From the NCBI GenBank assembly GCA_002718735.1, contig PBFR01000010.1:1-25924 (forward strand): a DNA stretch of 25,924 bases, given 5' to 3'. This DNA is from Halobacteriovoraceae bacterium. Lineage in GTDB: Bacteria > Bdellovibrionota > Bacteriovoracia > Bacteriovoracales > Bacteriovoracaceae. Below are positions 7,587 through 14,737 of this stretch, in pieces. Numbering within the stretch: the stretch's first letter is position 1; each line of letters begins with the position of its first letter. The translations under genes and the position numbers were made by a program. Under the pieces are notes generated by a model, which was not told the DNA's origin, ran no database searches, and worked only from the letters and a program-made list of their open reading frames with translations.

Positions 7587-7988
7587 CTAAACAGAGGCTG
7601 AACTAAACTTCTCTTCCAAAACTTTTTTAACACTATCAGGAATGGGACTTGATTTTTGTTCGCTATAATCAAATGAAACCATCACTGACTTGCCTCTCGC
7701 GATAATTACCCCTTCTTGGAAAGCGTCCTGCCTAACAATCATGGAAGAGTTGCCAATTTTTTCAAGCCAGGTGTTAATTTCCACTTCCTTACTAAAGCTT
7801 GCCTGCGAAAGGTAATCTATTTCAACTCTAGCGATGATTAGGTTCCACTTTTTAGGATCCAAATCCGGTACAAAAACTTTAAACAATGGCCTTCTGGCCT
7901 CTTCAAACCATGAAGCAAAAGATGCATTGTTTATATGCCCTAATGCATCTGTGTCGTTAAACCTGGGAAAGATTTTCATTTTAACCAT
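7587..7988 (-). CDS. Acyl-CoA thioesterase, hotdog (4HBT/YbgC-FadM) family
   Basis: A 133-residue single hotdog domain, the usual length. The family motif NDTDALGHINNASFASWFEEAR is present near the N-terminus, with D14 as the expected catalytic acid. A typical strand pattern follows (VEIDYL, EVEINTWLEKIGNSS). These enzymes cleave acyl-CoA thioesters in the cytoplasm; chain-length preference cannot be read from sequence. AGGAA lies 7 bp before the ATG. It is divergent from the VanZ-like gene, with only 30 bp between start codons, so the two promoters must overlap or lie inside the opposite genes. Confidence 0.88.
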   Translation of the reverse strand: MVKMKIFPRFNDTDALGHINNASFASWFEEARRPLFKVFVPDLDPKKWNLIIARVEIDYLSQASFSKEVEINTWLEKIGNSSMIVRQDAFQEGVIIARGKSVMVSFDYSEQKSSPIPDSVKKVLEEKFSSASV

Positions 7989-8018
7989 ATTTATTCCTAA
8001 AGTATGTATATTAAATAG

Positions 8019-8405
8019 ATGAACCGTTTACATTATAACAGACTTTGGTCCCTTTTAGGTATTTTGGGACTTGCACTGATTTTAACGCTTTCAATACTTC
8101 CACCAAGTGGTGGTGAGGCCTTCGTGAAGATCAATGATAAACTCGCTCACTTCATTGCTTATTTTTTTGCGGCTTTTTACTATAAGCAAATTGGAAACAA
8201 AATACTGTCTGTTTTTTTATCGCTTTTAATATTCGGTGGAGCAATAGAGATTTTACAGTTTTTCAGTGTTTACAGAAGTGCAGAGTGGCTGGACCTTTTA
8301 GCAAACATCCTAGGAATACTATCTGGTTGCATCAGTGCAAAGTTTTTGATTCCAAACTTCTTTAGAAATTTAGATACATGGATAAAAAAGAAAATTGATT
8401 ATTAA
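8019..8405 (+). CDS. VanZ-like membrane protein
   Basis: A 128-residue protein with about four membrane helices and the family pattern: KINDKLAHFIAYFFAAF, then GGAIEILQ and RSAEWLDLLANILGILSG. The family name comes from the teicoplanin-resistance protein VanZ. Most members have unknown function and the presence of a homologue does not imply resistance. No ribosome-binding site precedes the ATG (TTAAATAG) and the gap to the divergent thioesterase start is 30 bp. Leaderless translation or a slightly different start is therefore possible. The aminopeptidase gene begins 85 bp downstream. Confidence 0.82.
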   Translation: MNRLHYNRLWSLLGILGLALILTLSILPPSGGEAFVKINDKLAHFIAYFFAAFYYKQIGNKILSVFLSLLIFGGAIEILQFFSVYRSAEWLDLLANILGILSGCISAKFLIPNFFRNLDTWIKKKIDY

Positions 8406-8490
8406 ATTTCAAATTTAAAGACTCAACAATGTAAAATATATTTAGCAGTCAACTTGTTGCCTTCACTTTTTTAATTGTCAATCATAGAGC

Positions 8491-9414
8491 ATGAGTCGAT
8501 TCAAAAAATTCTTAATCCCCTTCTCAATTTTATTCGCCAGCAAGGTCTTCGGAAATCTTTATGAAATAGGTCGAAGTGAAATTGTTAATGGCGCACTTAA
8601 TAGAGTTCAAGAAAAAAGACTTTACTCATTTCTAAAAGCATTTTCTTCCTATGAAACGAGGTACCATACATCATTGACAGGCATTAAGAGTGCACATGAC
8701 TTAAAGGAGTATTGGAAACAAATTACCAGAGCCAGAAGCGATATATCTGTAAAGTTAATTAGACATAAAAGCACTCCACAACCAAGTATAATGGTACACA
8801 TAGCAGGCGAAAACGACTCAAGGATAATTTTGGGCGGACATATTGATTCAATTAATGACTCAAACCCAAGTCCACTGGCAAAGGCTCCAGGGGCCGGAGA
8901 CAACGCAGCAGGAATCGCCGTCCTTACTGAAACACTAAAGGTTCTAATAGGCCTAAATTACAAACCAAAAAATAGTATCACACTCTACGGTTATGCAGCA
9001 GAAGAGGTGGGTCTTCTAGGATCAGAAGCAATTTCAAGAGAGTTGTCAAATACATCCCTCAAGGTACTGGGTGTTATCCAATTAGATGGAGTGAACTACA
9101 ATAAATGGGGAAAAGATATAGTCCTTATAAGTGATTACACAAACTATTTCCAAAATCGTTTTATTGGACAGCTAATAGATCGCTATCTAGGTGTGGCCTG
9201 GGGTTATGATAGATGTGGCTACCCCTGCTCTGATCATTATTCTTGGTGGGAGAAGGGCCATCCTGTGTCCTTTCCTTTTGAGTCTGAGTTGAGATACGAA
9301 AATCCCAAAATTCATTCTGAACAGGATACCGTTGAAAACATGGGTAACAATGCAAATCATGCAGTTCTATTTGCAAAGTTGGCCCTTGCCTACATCATAG
9401 AAATGGATCGGTAA
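8491..9414 (+). CDS. Secreted M28-family zinc aminopeptidase
   Basis: The 307-residue protein begins with a signal peptide (MSRFKKF, hydrophobic core, cleavage near VFGN). All metal and catalytic residues of co-catalytic two-zinc M28 enzymes are visible: H117 and D119 (GGHIDS), bridging D137 (GAGDNAAG), E171 and E172 (YAAEEVGLLGS), D199 (QLDG) and H275 (KIHSEQDT). C242 and C246 (RCGYPCSDHYSWWEKG) match the disulfide loop of the Vibrio/Aeromonas leucyl-aminopeptidase group. The expected role is removal of N-terminal residues from peptides outside the cytoplasm, fitting a proteolytic lifestyle. The ribosome site is weak. Its stop lies 1 bp from the stop of the converging gene. Confidence 0.92.
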   Translation: MSRFKKFLIPFSILFASKVFGNLYEIGRSEIVNGALNRVQEKRLYSFLKAFSSYETRYHTSLTGIKSAHDLKEYWKQITRARSDISVKLIRHKSTPQPSIMVHIAGENDSRIILGGHIDSINDSNPSPLAKAPGAGDNAAGIAVLTETLKVLIGLNYKPKNSITLYGYAAEEVGLLGSEAISRELSNTSLKVLGVIQLDGVNYNKWGKDIVLISDYTNYFQNRFIGQLIDRYLGVAWGYDRCGYPCSDHYSWWEKGHPVSFPFESELRYENPKIHSEQDTVENMGNNANHAVLFAKLALAYIIEMDR

Positions 9415-9415
9415 T

Positions 9416-9661
9416 TTACTTTCGTCTAAAGGTCATATAATGGGAGATTCTTTCTTTGTCCTTTACACTATCAAACAACTCTCCACTCTTTTTACAATAG
9501 AAGTTGATTTGATATGGTAAGCGCGTAGTTCCAAAAAAAGTAATAAAGAACCATGAAACAGCGGTATATTTAAACTCAACTCTTAAGTCGCTTTCACTGG
9601 AGTCCACATTAGTACCTGCTGAACTCTGTTTAAAAAGATTAATATCTACATAGTTACTCAT
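9416..9661 (-). CDS. Small protein of unknown function
   Basis: An 81-residue protein with a polar N-terminus, a short hydrophobic stretch (AVSWFFITFFGTTRLP, about 34-49) and a charged C-terminus. A single Cys lies in NFYCKKSGELFDSV. No ribosome-binding site is evident before the ATG. It converges on the aminopeptidase gene with stop codons 1 bp apart. I do not recognise a family; the uninterrupted frame and isolated position make it a probable gene. Confidence 0.55.
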   Translation of the reverse strand: MSNYVDINLFKQSSAGTNVDSSESDLRVEFKYTAVSWFFITFFGTTRLPYQINFYCKKSGELFDSVKDKERISHYMTFRRK

Positions 9662-9759
9662 AGGTATTTTATAATCTATGGCATATCGAAAGCCAACAAA
9701 TACATATATGACCTAGGTCTATTTAAGGGCAAAAACTGTCCAGAAAGTTAAATATTTCA

Positions 9760-10326
9760 CTACCTTAAGGTTAGAGTAAGGCCAGTTTCACCTTGTCCAC
9801 AAGTGTACGTTCCTTCCCACTTTCCTGCGACTGGTGAGCCTGTGTCACTCTGGGTTTTATAAAGACTAAACTCCTCACAGTTTTGAAATTCAATTCTTCC
9901 AGTGAAGGTTCCCGTTTTTTCGTCAATAAATCCAGACAAGGGCACCATACCAAAGTTAGGAACTTTTTTGACCCACTTAGTGCCGGCCAAACTAAGCCTT
10001 CCATTCTTTGAATTATAACTTCCTTGCATTGCATAGATGCCAGTCGGCACATTCGGAGAAGCCGCAGTAGCATAAAAGTGAAAGACGGCCTCAAGGGCGA
10101 AGATCTTAGGTACGACCTTTTTAGGTTTAGGAGTCGGTTTTGGCTCGGGCTTAGGCTCTACCTTTGCAATTGGTTTTGGCTCAGGCTTAGGTGTAGGCTC
10201 GGCTTTTGTAGGAGCGGCTTTTGTAGGAGCGGCCTTTGATTGCAAAAGCAAAACAAAGATCATTACAAATAACAGATCCAGTAGTGAGGTTAACTGAACT
10301 ACCGGCTTCTTTAGCTTTTTTTTCAT
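9760..10326 (-). CDS. ExbD-like membrane protein with Pro-rich arm and unusual C-terminal domain
   Basis: The 188-residue protein starts with a basic segment and one membrane helix (about 9-29) containing D17 in TSLLDLLFVMIF, the position of the proton-carrying Asp of ExbD/TolR. The usual ExbD periplasmic domain is missing. Instead there is an Ala/Pro/Lys/Glu repeat region (about 31-72, TonB-like in composition) and a roughly 110-residue beta-rich domain with two Cys (QNCEEFSL, YTCGQGETG). The domain resembles one I recall from caspase-like and other exported bacterial proteins, but the strand motif WEGTYTCGQG, usually first, is last here. ATGA overlap with the ExbB-like gene shows coupling. 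It probably forms an ion-driven motor acting in the periplasm. Confidence 0.75.
   Translation of the reverse strand: MKKKLKKPVVQLTSLLDLLFVMIFVLLLQSKAAPTKAAPTKAEPTPKPEPKPIAKVEPKPEPKPTPKPKKVVPKIFALEAVFHFYATAASPNVPTGIYAMQGSYNSKNGRLSLAGTKWVKKVPNFGMVPLSGFIDEKTGTFTGRIEFQNCEEFSLYKTQSDTGSPVAGKWEGTYTCGQGETGLTLTLR
10200..10236. repeat. 15-bp tandem repeat encoding AAPTK units
   Basis: Two near-identical copies of a 15-bp unit (plus-strand GTAGGAGCGGCTTTT) plus a partial copy encode the KAAPTKAAPTK start of the proline-rich arm. The copies are a likely site of length variation between strains. Confidence 0.7.
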
Positions 10327-10976
10327 TGTGCTTGCTCTAGTGGCACAGACTCATTATCCAAATAAATATTTGAAAGAATTCTTCTATACTCTTCAGACTC
10401 TACAATAACTCTTTCAATTTTTGGACTGAATGCACTCTCTATGACCATAAATAAAATAGAAAATGTAATACCCAGTATTGTTGTATCCATGGCCAATACG
10501 AATGCACTAGACAAGGAAGTTACATCAATTTGGGCACCAGATTGAAAAGCTGTTTGTGCTATGGCCAAAATGGTTCCCAAGATTCCAAGAAGTGGAAAGA
10601 TTTGCACCAGTGTGGACATTACACTTGTAAACATTTCTATCTTATAAGTTCTATTGTAAAATTGTCTTTCATTAACTTTTTGAGCATTTCTTCTGAAGGC
10701 CAGTTTAAAGCTTCTATCATTAGCAATCTTTGTATTAATGAATTGCAATGCTGCCTGAATTTTCTCATGGGCACTTTGAGAGGAATCTCTATCTGGAGCG
10801 TCCGAGAATCCTTTTAATAAATTGTCTGCCACATCCAGCAACTTTGATTCATGCCCTTTAAGCATGAAGAATATTGAACCGACCATATATATTTCGACAA
10901 TAGCGAATCCATAAATAATTAAGAATATATTATCAGTTAAAACACTAAACAAACTCTGTACGATATTCGCATCCAC
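10323..10976 (-). CDS. ExbB/TolQ/MotA-family proton channel protein
   Basis: The 217-residue protein has a first membrane helix at about 17-38, a long cytoplasmic helical loop (about 40-115), and two more helices (about 121-142 and 160-180). The conserved core is visible in FPLLGILGTILAIAQTAFQ and FVLAMDTTILGITFSILF. These proteins form the stator pentamer that couples ion flow to movement of an ExbD/TolR partner. The start is GTG at 10976 with GAGG 7 bp upstream; the nearby ATG is out of frame. It overlaps the ExbD-like gene by ATGA. No tonB, tolA or receptor gene is adjacent, so the pair is likely a dedicated motor rather than the housekeeping Tol or Ton system. Confidence 0.88.
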   Translation of the reverse strand: MDANIVQSLFSVLTDNIFLIIYGFAIVEIYMVGSIFFMLKGHESKLLDVADNLLKGFSDAPDRDSSQSAHEKIQAALQFINTKIANDRSFKLAFRRNAQKVNERQFYNRTYKIEMFTSVMSTLVQIFPLLGILGTILAIAQTAFQSGAQIDVTSLSSAFVLAMDTTILGITFSILFMVIESAFSPKIERVIVESEEYRRILSNIYLDNESVPLEQAQ

Positions 10977-11096
10977 TGTGGACCTCGATTAAATAGATTA
11001 TTATTAAATTTTAGGTTGCCACCAAATATTAATCAATTAAGCAATTTTTATCCCCTTGGCCTAATAATTGCTGATGAATTACTGGGAGGATGGCCC

Positions 11097-11543
11097 ATGC
11101 CAAAACATGAGCACAAAGGTATTTTACATTACAGTGCACCTCATCATGACAAGATCTATGATGAGACGCATTTATTTATAAAAAGAATTGCGCGTAAAGC
11201 TAATTTGCCGACTGAAGCTTGTAGAAAATTGGTCCGGGTTTTGGCAAAAGATATAACACAGCGTCTTCCATCTCAAAGCTCACTCAAATTTCGACAGTTG
11301 TTACCTGAAGGCCTAAGGCGTGAATGTGAAACTCTTGAGCTGGCAACCCCAGACAGCACAATCAATGCTCAAAAAATTATCGAGCACTTAGCGAAAAGCA
11401 CTAAAGCAACGGCCCGCACTAATAATCTCCCAAGGCTTTTTTGGGAACAAGTCAAAATGAGAAATACAAGCAATAAGACAACATCGCTGGATCACTTCTT
11501 TAAGCAGCTTCCCACGGATTTAAGAAAGCTCTTATCTCACTAA
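11097..11543 (+). CDS. DUF2267-type protein
   Basis: I use ATG 11097 (149 residues) because GGGAGG lies 7 bp upstream; a longer reading from 11016 has no ribosome site. The protein shows two helical half-domains typical of DUF2267. The first covers about 25-75 (ANLPTEACRKLVRVLAKDI and QLLPEGLRRE), the second about 90-149, ending QLPTDLRKLL. The function of the family is unknown; members are common in stress-responsive gene sets. It is divergent from the ExbB-like gene, and its stop lies 5 bp from that of the converging DUF4112 gene. Confidence 0.7.
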   Translation: MPKHEHKGILHYSAPHHDKIYDETHLFIKRIARKANLPTEACRKLVRVLAKDITQRLPSQSSLKFRQLLPEGLRRECETLELATPDSTINAQKIIEHLAKSTKATARTNNLPRLFWEQVKMRNTSNKTTSLDHFFKQLPTDLRKLLSH

Positions 11544-11548
11544 CCTTT

Positions 11549-12007
11549 CTAGCAACATTTGCTGGCCAAAAAGGACAGTGGTAAATAGATGCATGCATAG
11601 AAAATAAATCCCAGAGCAATGATCACTCCAAGTAGCCAAAGATAAGATCTTCTCATACTTGATTTGGGCTCATGAACTTCTCGTTCCAAAAGTTCCAAAT
11701 TCCTAATATTTGCCTTCCAGGCTATATCAAATAAATCTCCTACAACAGGAATTGCCCCGATAAGGCCATCAATAGCAGTGTTCAAAATCATTCTACTCAT
11801 TGTGGCTCCGGAGACATTTAACGACCAGGCCTTAAAAATGATAAAACTTGAGAATACAGCACCTAGGCTATCACCAATACCTGGAATCAGACCCAATAGG
11901 GAGTCTAGCCCAAACTTAACAGGGCCTAAAGAAAATTTGGAATCCAGAAGTTTGGATAGGGAGCGAACAGCCCCAAGCTTCTGTTTATTGTGGGAAGAGT
12001 TTTTCAT
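11549..12007 (-). CDS. DUF4112 membrane protein
   Basis: A 152-residue protein with the family's paired motifs: LIPGIGDSLGA at about 40-50 and AIPVVGDLFDIAWKANIRNLELLE at about 84-107, linked by the hydrophobic region SGATMSRMILNTAIDGLIG. A final helix spans about 120-146 and the protein ends in Cys-Cys. The function is unknown; proteins of this type are small membrane proteins. It overlaps the upstream gene by ATGA, so the pair is translationally coupled. Confidence 0.85.
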   Translation of the reverse strand: MKNSSHNKQKLGAVRSLSKLLDSKFSLGPVKFGLDSLLGLIPGIGDSLGAVFSSFIIFKAWSLNVSGATMSRMILNTAIDGLIGAIPVVGDLFDIAWKANIRNLELLEREVHEPKSSMRRSYLWLLGVIIALGFIFYACIYLPLSFLASKCC

Positions 12008-12495
12008 TCGAAAATAATATTATGTGCTCCAGTTTCCTTTAGCAAACTCTCCGCTTTGTCCTTTTCATTAAGCTCCACGTGAAAATCAACAACAACCTGA
12101 TCATCATTGAAGTCTGATTCGTCAATATCAACCTTGTCCTCGCTAAAAACTACGGCTAAAGCTGTTGAGAAAGCTGGAACTGTAAAGGCTCCAATTGCAC
12201 CAATTGCAATTACAGTTTGCCAAAAACTCATATCTTGAAAAGTACCTATTGTTTCTGTTGCCAAGAGCACAAACCCAAGGATTCCCCCAATAAGAAATCC
12301 TGCAAAAGCCCCATAAATTAAGTTTCTACCAACTTTCCTTGTGACATCGCCCCTGGCATTAAAGTTCTCCACATTACCCCACTTCTTTTTATAATAATTT
12401 ATGTGGGTAACATGAATCCCTTTTCTTTTTAATTTTTCCATTGCTGACCTTGCCTGTTTTGGACGGCCATAAAATGCTTTCATTCCTATTTCCAT
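12004..12495 (-). CDS. Glycine-zipper membrane protein, stress-protein-like
   Basis: The chosen start is ATG 12495 with AGGAGG 9 bp upstream (163 residues); an upstream extension to 12633 has no ribosome site. The protein has a cytoplasmic N-terminal domain (FYGRPKQARSAMEKLKRKGI, about 8-27), two membrane helices rich in Gly/Ala (GAFAGFLIGGILGFVLLA about 61-78, and about 93-118), then an acidic C-terminal domain ending in VVVDFHVELNEKDKAESLLKE. The end domains look like paired small alpha/beta modules seen in general-stress membrane proteins. It is coupled to the DUF4112 gene by a 4-bp overlap. Function unknown. Confidence 0.72.
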   Translation of the reverse strand: MEIGMKAFYGRPKQARSAMEKLKRKGIHVTHINYYKKKWGNVENFNARGDVTRKVGRNLIYGAFAGFLIGGILGFVLLATETIGTFQDMSFWQTVIAIGAIGAFTVPAFSTALAVVFSEDKVDIDESDFNDDQVVVDFHVELNEKDKAESLLKETGAHNIIFE

Positions 12496-12693
12496 AAAAG
12501 AATTCCTCCTGAACACCACTATTTTATCCCATAGGGAGAAATTCTGTAATGCTTCACCATTAGGCAAAACTTCCACGGCCCAATTGACTTTGCCGGAAAT
12601 CCGAAATGTGTATTTTTTTTTACAAATAATCAAAACAGTAGAATGACTCTTATTATAAAAAATATTAAGTTGTTTCTTAAGGAGTTAACAAAG

Positions 12694-13473
12694 ATGATTA
12701 CATCAACTAGTGTCGTGACTCACACCTTTAATCAAAACAAAGAACTGCTACACCTAATAAGAGGCTTAATTAAATCAAACTTCAGGGACGAGCTAATTAT
12801 TGTCGCAATTGGAGAGGAAGACCCATCAGAAGTACTGGAAGAAGACTTACCGTTTTCAGTAAAACTTCTGTATCTTCAACGTCCAAGTTCAACTCTTCCA
12901 TTGGCCCAGGCCAAAAACATTGGTTTTTCGATGGCACAAGGCGAGGCAATTGTATTCTTAGAGCCAAATCAAATCCCAACCAAAGATCTGTTTAAAAACA
13001 CTTTGGAAATCTTGGAGTTATCTCCAAATGTAATAGTCACTGGCCGCAGAATGGAAATCCCAAAGCTCCCTCATAAAAATTGGAGCTATAAATACCTTCA
13101 CGCAAAAAGTAAGAAATTAAAGTGGGACACTGGAAGGGCCATACTAACAGGTGGCAGTTTTGCAATGTTAAAATCCTTGTATATAGAAATTGAAGGTTTC
13201 GAGGAGAGATACTTTGATGAAAGTGCCAACATCGACTTCTACCTTAAGGCAGATAGAAAGGGTTACAGCACAGTGGTATCAAAAGATATTTGGACATATG
13301 AGTTAAAAAACAGGTGCAGGCCAATGTCCATCGACCTAGATAAGCTTATCGAAACTTCAATACTCTTCTACACAAAATGGGGCAGTTTTCCCTCTCCAAA
13401 GTTCTTAAAAGCATTTGAGAAAAAAGGCCTGATTATTTTAAATGAAGGTTTGGGCACAGTATCAAGGGCATAA
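12694..13473 (+). CDS. Glycosyltransferase family 2 protein
   Basis: ATG 12694 is preferred, with AAGGAG 9 bp upstream (259 residues). The GT-A fold pattern is visible: an N-terminal nucleotide-sugar region starting SVVTHTFNQNKELL, LAQAKNIGFSMAQGEAIVFLEP (the usual place of the DxD metal motif), and a C-terminal GGSFAMLKSLYIEIEGFEERYF...NIDFYLKADRKG block. The DxD site reads LEPNQ, so metal binding may be altered. No membrane segment is seen, so it is cytosolic or peripheral. It stands alone, with a terminator directly after it; the acceptor cannot be inferred. Confidence 0.82.
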   Translation: MITSTSVVTHTFNQNKELLHLIRGLIKSNFRDELIIVAIGEEDPSEVLEEDLPFSVKLLYLQRPSSTLPLAQAKNIGFSMAQGEAIVFLEPNQIPTKDLFKNTLEILELSPNVIVTGRRMEIPKLPHKNWSYKYLHAKSKKLKWDTGRAILTGGSFAMLKSLYIEIEGFEERYFDESANIDFYLKADRKGYSTVVSKDIWTYELKNRCRPMSIDLDKLIETSILFYTKWGSFPSPKFLKAFEKKGLIILNEGLGTVSRA

Positions 13474-13481
13474 GATTATTA

Positions 13482-13512
13482 AAAAAAACGGGCCTTAAAG
13501 GCCCGTTTTTTA
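13482..13512. terminator. Bidirectional intrinsic terminator
   Basis: A stem ACGGGCC (13488-13494) pairs with GGCCCGT (13500-13506) around a 5-nt loop. It is flanked by an A-run on the left and a T-run on the right, so it works on either strand. It separates the converging glycosyltransferase and MerR-type genes. Confidence 0.92.
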
Positions 13513-13519
13513 TTCTTCA

Positions 13520-14440
13520 TTATACATGCATCAATTCTTTCTTAAGTAGTCCAGCACTACGCAACTGTTTAAAGTTTTCAATCGCTTGAAAGTTAACGTT
13601 GTCATAAGATCCAAGGATAACTCCTACGCCTAGATCAATGGACTCAGTTAGGTTTCTGTAGAATTTTTGATAAATTTGTTCATACATATTTCTATTTCCG
13701 TTTACATCATAACCTACAGAAATAAAGATTTTCTTAACATCATTTTGCTTGGCCATATAATTTAGAAATTTCAAATCATGGCAATTCAAGGCCAACTTAA
13801 CTCCAATCCCCATACTTTGAGAAAGAAGTGCAGTCTGCAAAGCAAGGTTTTGGGCAAAATTATTTCCTACAGAACAAACAACCATCTTGTTTTCATAGGT
13901 ATTATTCATATCCTTAAAATACTTAGTCATAAGGGCATCATTAATTGTTGTTGCAACCATGTTTGTAAAGTATTCATCGTTGATGGTCTTTTTGTTTTCC
14001 TGGATGTGCTCCATTAAAGGTTGAACAATTTTTTCAATCAAAATATTAGAGTCAAGATCATAGGTCTTGTTTATCTCATGCTCCAAGATACCAAGTTTCT
14101 TCCACTGAATACCCATTTTACAGTTATGAAGAACCTCATTTGTATCTATTTCGTTTTCTTTCTGTATTTTTTGTTTAGTTGATGGCACGAACTTGTCCAA
14201 CATATTTAGTAACTCTTCATCTGGCAGACCTGCGATATCAGAGATACTATTGCCAAAGTCAACTAAGCCCTTAAGAGCTTTTAGTCTTTTTATTTGCTCA
14301 TTTGAGTAAAGTCTTCTCTTGTTTTTATCCCTCATAGGTGTAATGGCGTTGTAACGATTCTCCCATGCGCGAACGGTGTGAGAGTTGATTCCTGTGATCT
14401 TAGACACAAACTGAATTCCGTAACGATAATTTTCTTCCAT
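13520..14440 (-). CDS. CarH/LitR-like MerR-family regulator lacking the B12 motif
   Basis: The 306-residue protein has an N-terminal MerR winged helix (about 7-70; HTVRAWENRY and RRLYSNEQIKRLKAL). A helical-bundle region follows (about 100-178), then a Rossmann-like domain (about 184-300). This is the layout of CarA/CarH/LitR, light-responsive repressors that bind adenosylcobalamin. The expected GExHxxG motif reads GNNFAQN, with N193 and F195 where Glu and the cobalt-binding His should be. Cobalamin binding of the usual kind is therefore unlikely and another ligand or partner is possible. AGGAG lies 7 bp before the ATG. The upstream region has palindromes that could be its operators, shared with the divergent protease gene. 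Confidence 0.8.
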   Translation of the reverse strand: MEENYRYGIQFVSKITGINSHTVRAWENRYNAITPMRDKNKRRLYSNEQIKRLKALKGLVDFGNSISDIAGLPDEELLNMLDKFVPSTKQKIQKENEIDTNEVLHNCKMGIQWKKLGILEHEINKTYDLDSNILIEKIVQPLMEHIQENKKTINDEYFTNMVATTINDALMTKYFKDMNNTYENKMVVCSVGNNFAQNLALQTALLSQSMGIGVKLALNCHDLKFLNYMAKQNDVKKIFISVGYDVNGNRNMYEQIYQKFYRNLTESIDLGVGVILGSYDNVNFQAIENFKQLRSAGLLKKELMHV

Positions 14441-14457
14441 TTTTCATCTCCTAGTTC

Positions 14458-14477
14458 TTAAGTTGCGTCTAACTTAA
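14458..14477. promoter_or_regulatory. Perfect palindrome upstream of the MerR-type gene
   Basis: TTAAGTT and AACTTAA flank a 6-bp spacer, 18 bp before the regulator's start codon. Its geometry (7-6-7) equals that of the two TTGTAAA palindromes nearby, but the sequence differs. A role in autoregulation is an inference. Confidence 0.4.
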
Positions 14478-14517
14478 CAAAGGAAGTCCAAAAAAAAGTG
14501 AACCTACGGTACAAAGA

Positions 14518-14537
14518 TTGTAAATTAATTTTTACAC
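14518..14537. promoter_or_regulatory. Candidate operator copy 1, TTGTAAA-N6-TTTACAC
   Basis: A 20-bp interrupted palindrome with one mismatch at the outer base. It is repeated as a perfect version 163 bp away in the same divergent region. Another half-site-like TTGTAGA begins at 14540. Binding by the MerR-type regulator is an inference from position. Confidence 0.5.
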
Positions 14538-14680
14538 ACTTGTAGAGCTGAGCATAACATTCTCGCTCAACTATTCCCCTAAATTGTGCCCAAAACATCT
14601 CTAAAGACCTTACCAGTCGGGATTTTAAGTTTTTGTAATCTCAGTGGTTTCGTATTTCTGCTAATTAATGCATGGAATAA

Positions 14681-14700
14681 TTGTAAATAATTTTTTACAA
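14681..14700. promoter_or_regulatory. Candidate operator copy 2, TTGTAAA-N6-TTTACAA
   Basis: A perfect 7-6-7 palindrome 37 bp before the protease start codon. A possible promoter, TTGTAA (14681-14686), 17 bp, TATATG (14704-14709), overlaps it. A protein bound here would cover the -35 box and spacer. Confidence 0.5.
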
Positions 14701-14737
14701 ATATATATGTATCAAACTTATCATCAAGGAGGATTGT

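Noticed and set aside
9710..9719. Perfect 10-bp palindrome GACCTAGGTC past the ExbD-like gene.
   Set aside because: No loop for a hairpin, single copy in the window, and short enough to occur by chance.
10024..10239. Plus-strand frame opposite the proline-rich region.
   Set aside because: It is an antisense shadow of the Pro/Lys/Glu repeat codons, giving a low-complexity Arg/Leu/Phe protein.
11016..11096. N-terminal extension of the DUF2267 gene to an ATG at 11016.
   Set aside because: No ribosome site there, while ATG 11097 has GGGAGG at good spacing and starts before the recognised domain.
12496..12633. N-terminal extension of the glycine-zipper protein gene to 12633.
   Set aside because: AGGAGG is placed 9 bp before ATG 12495; the extension has no ribosome site and would take up most of the divergent promoter region.
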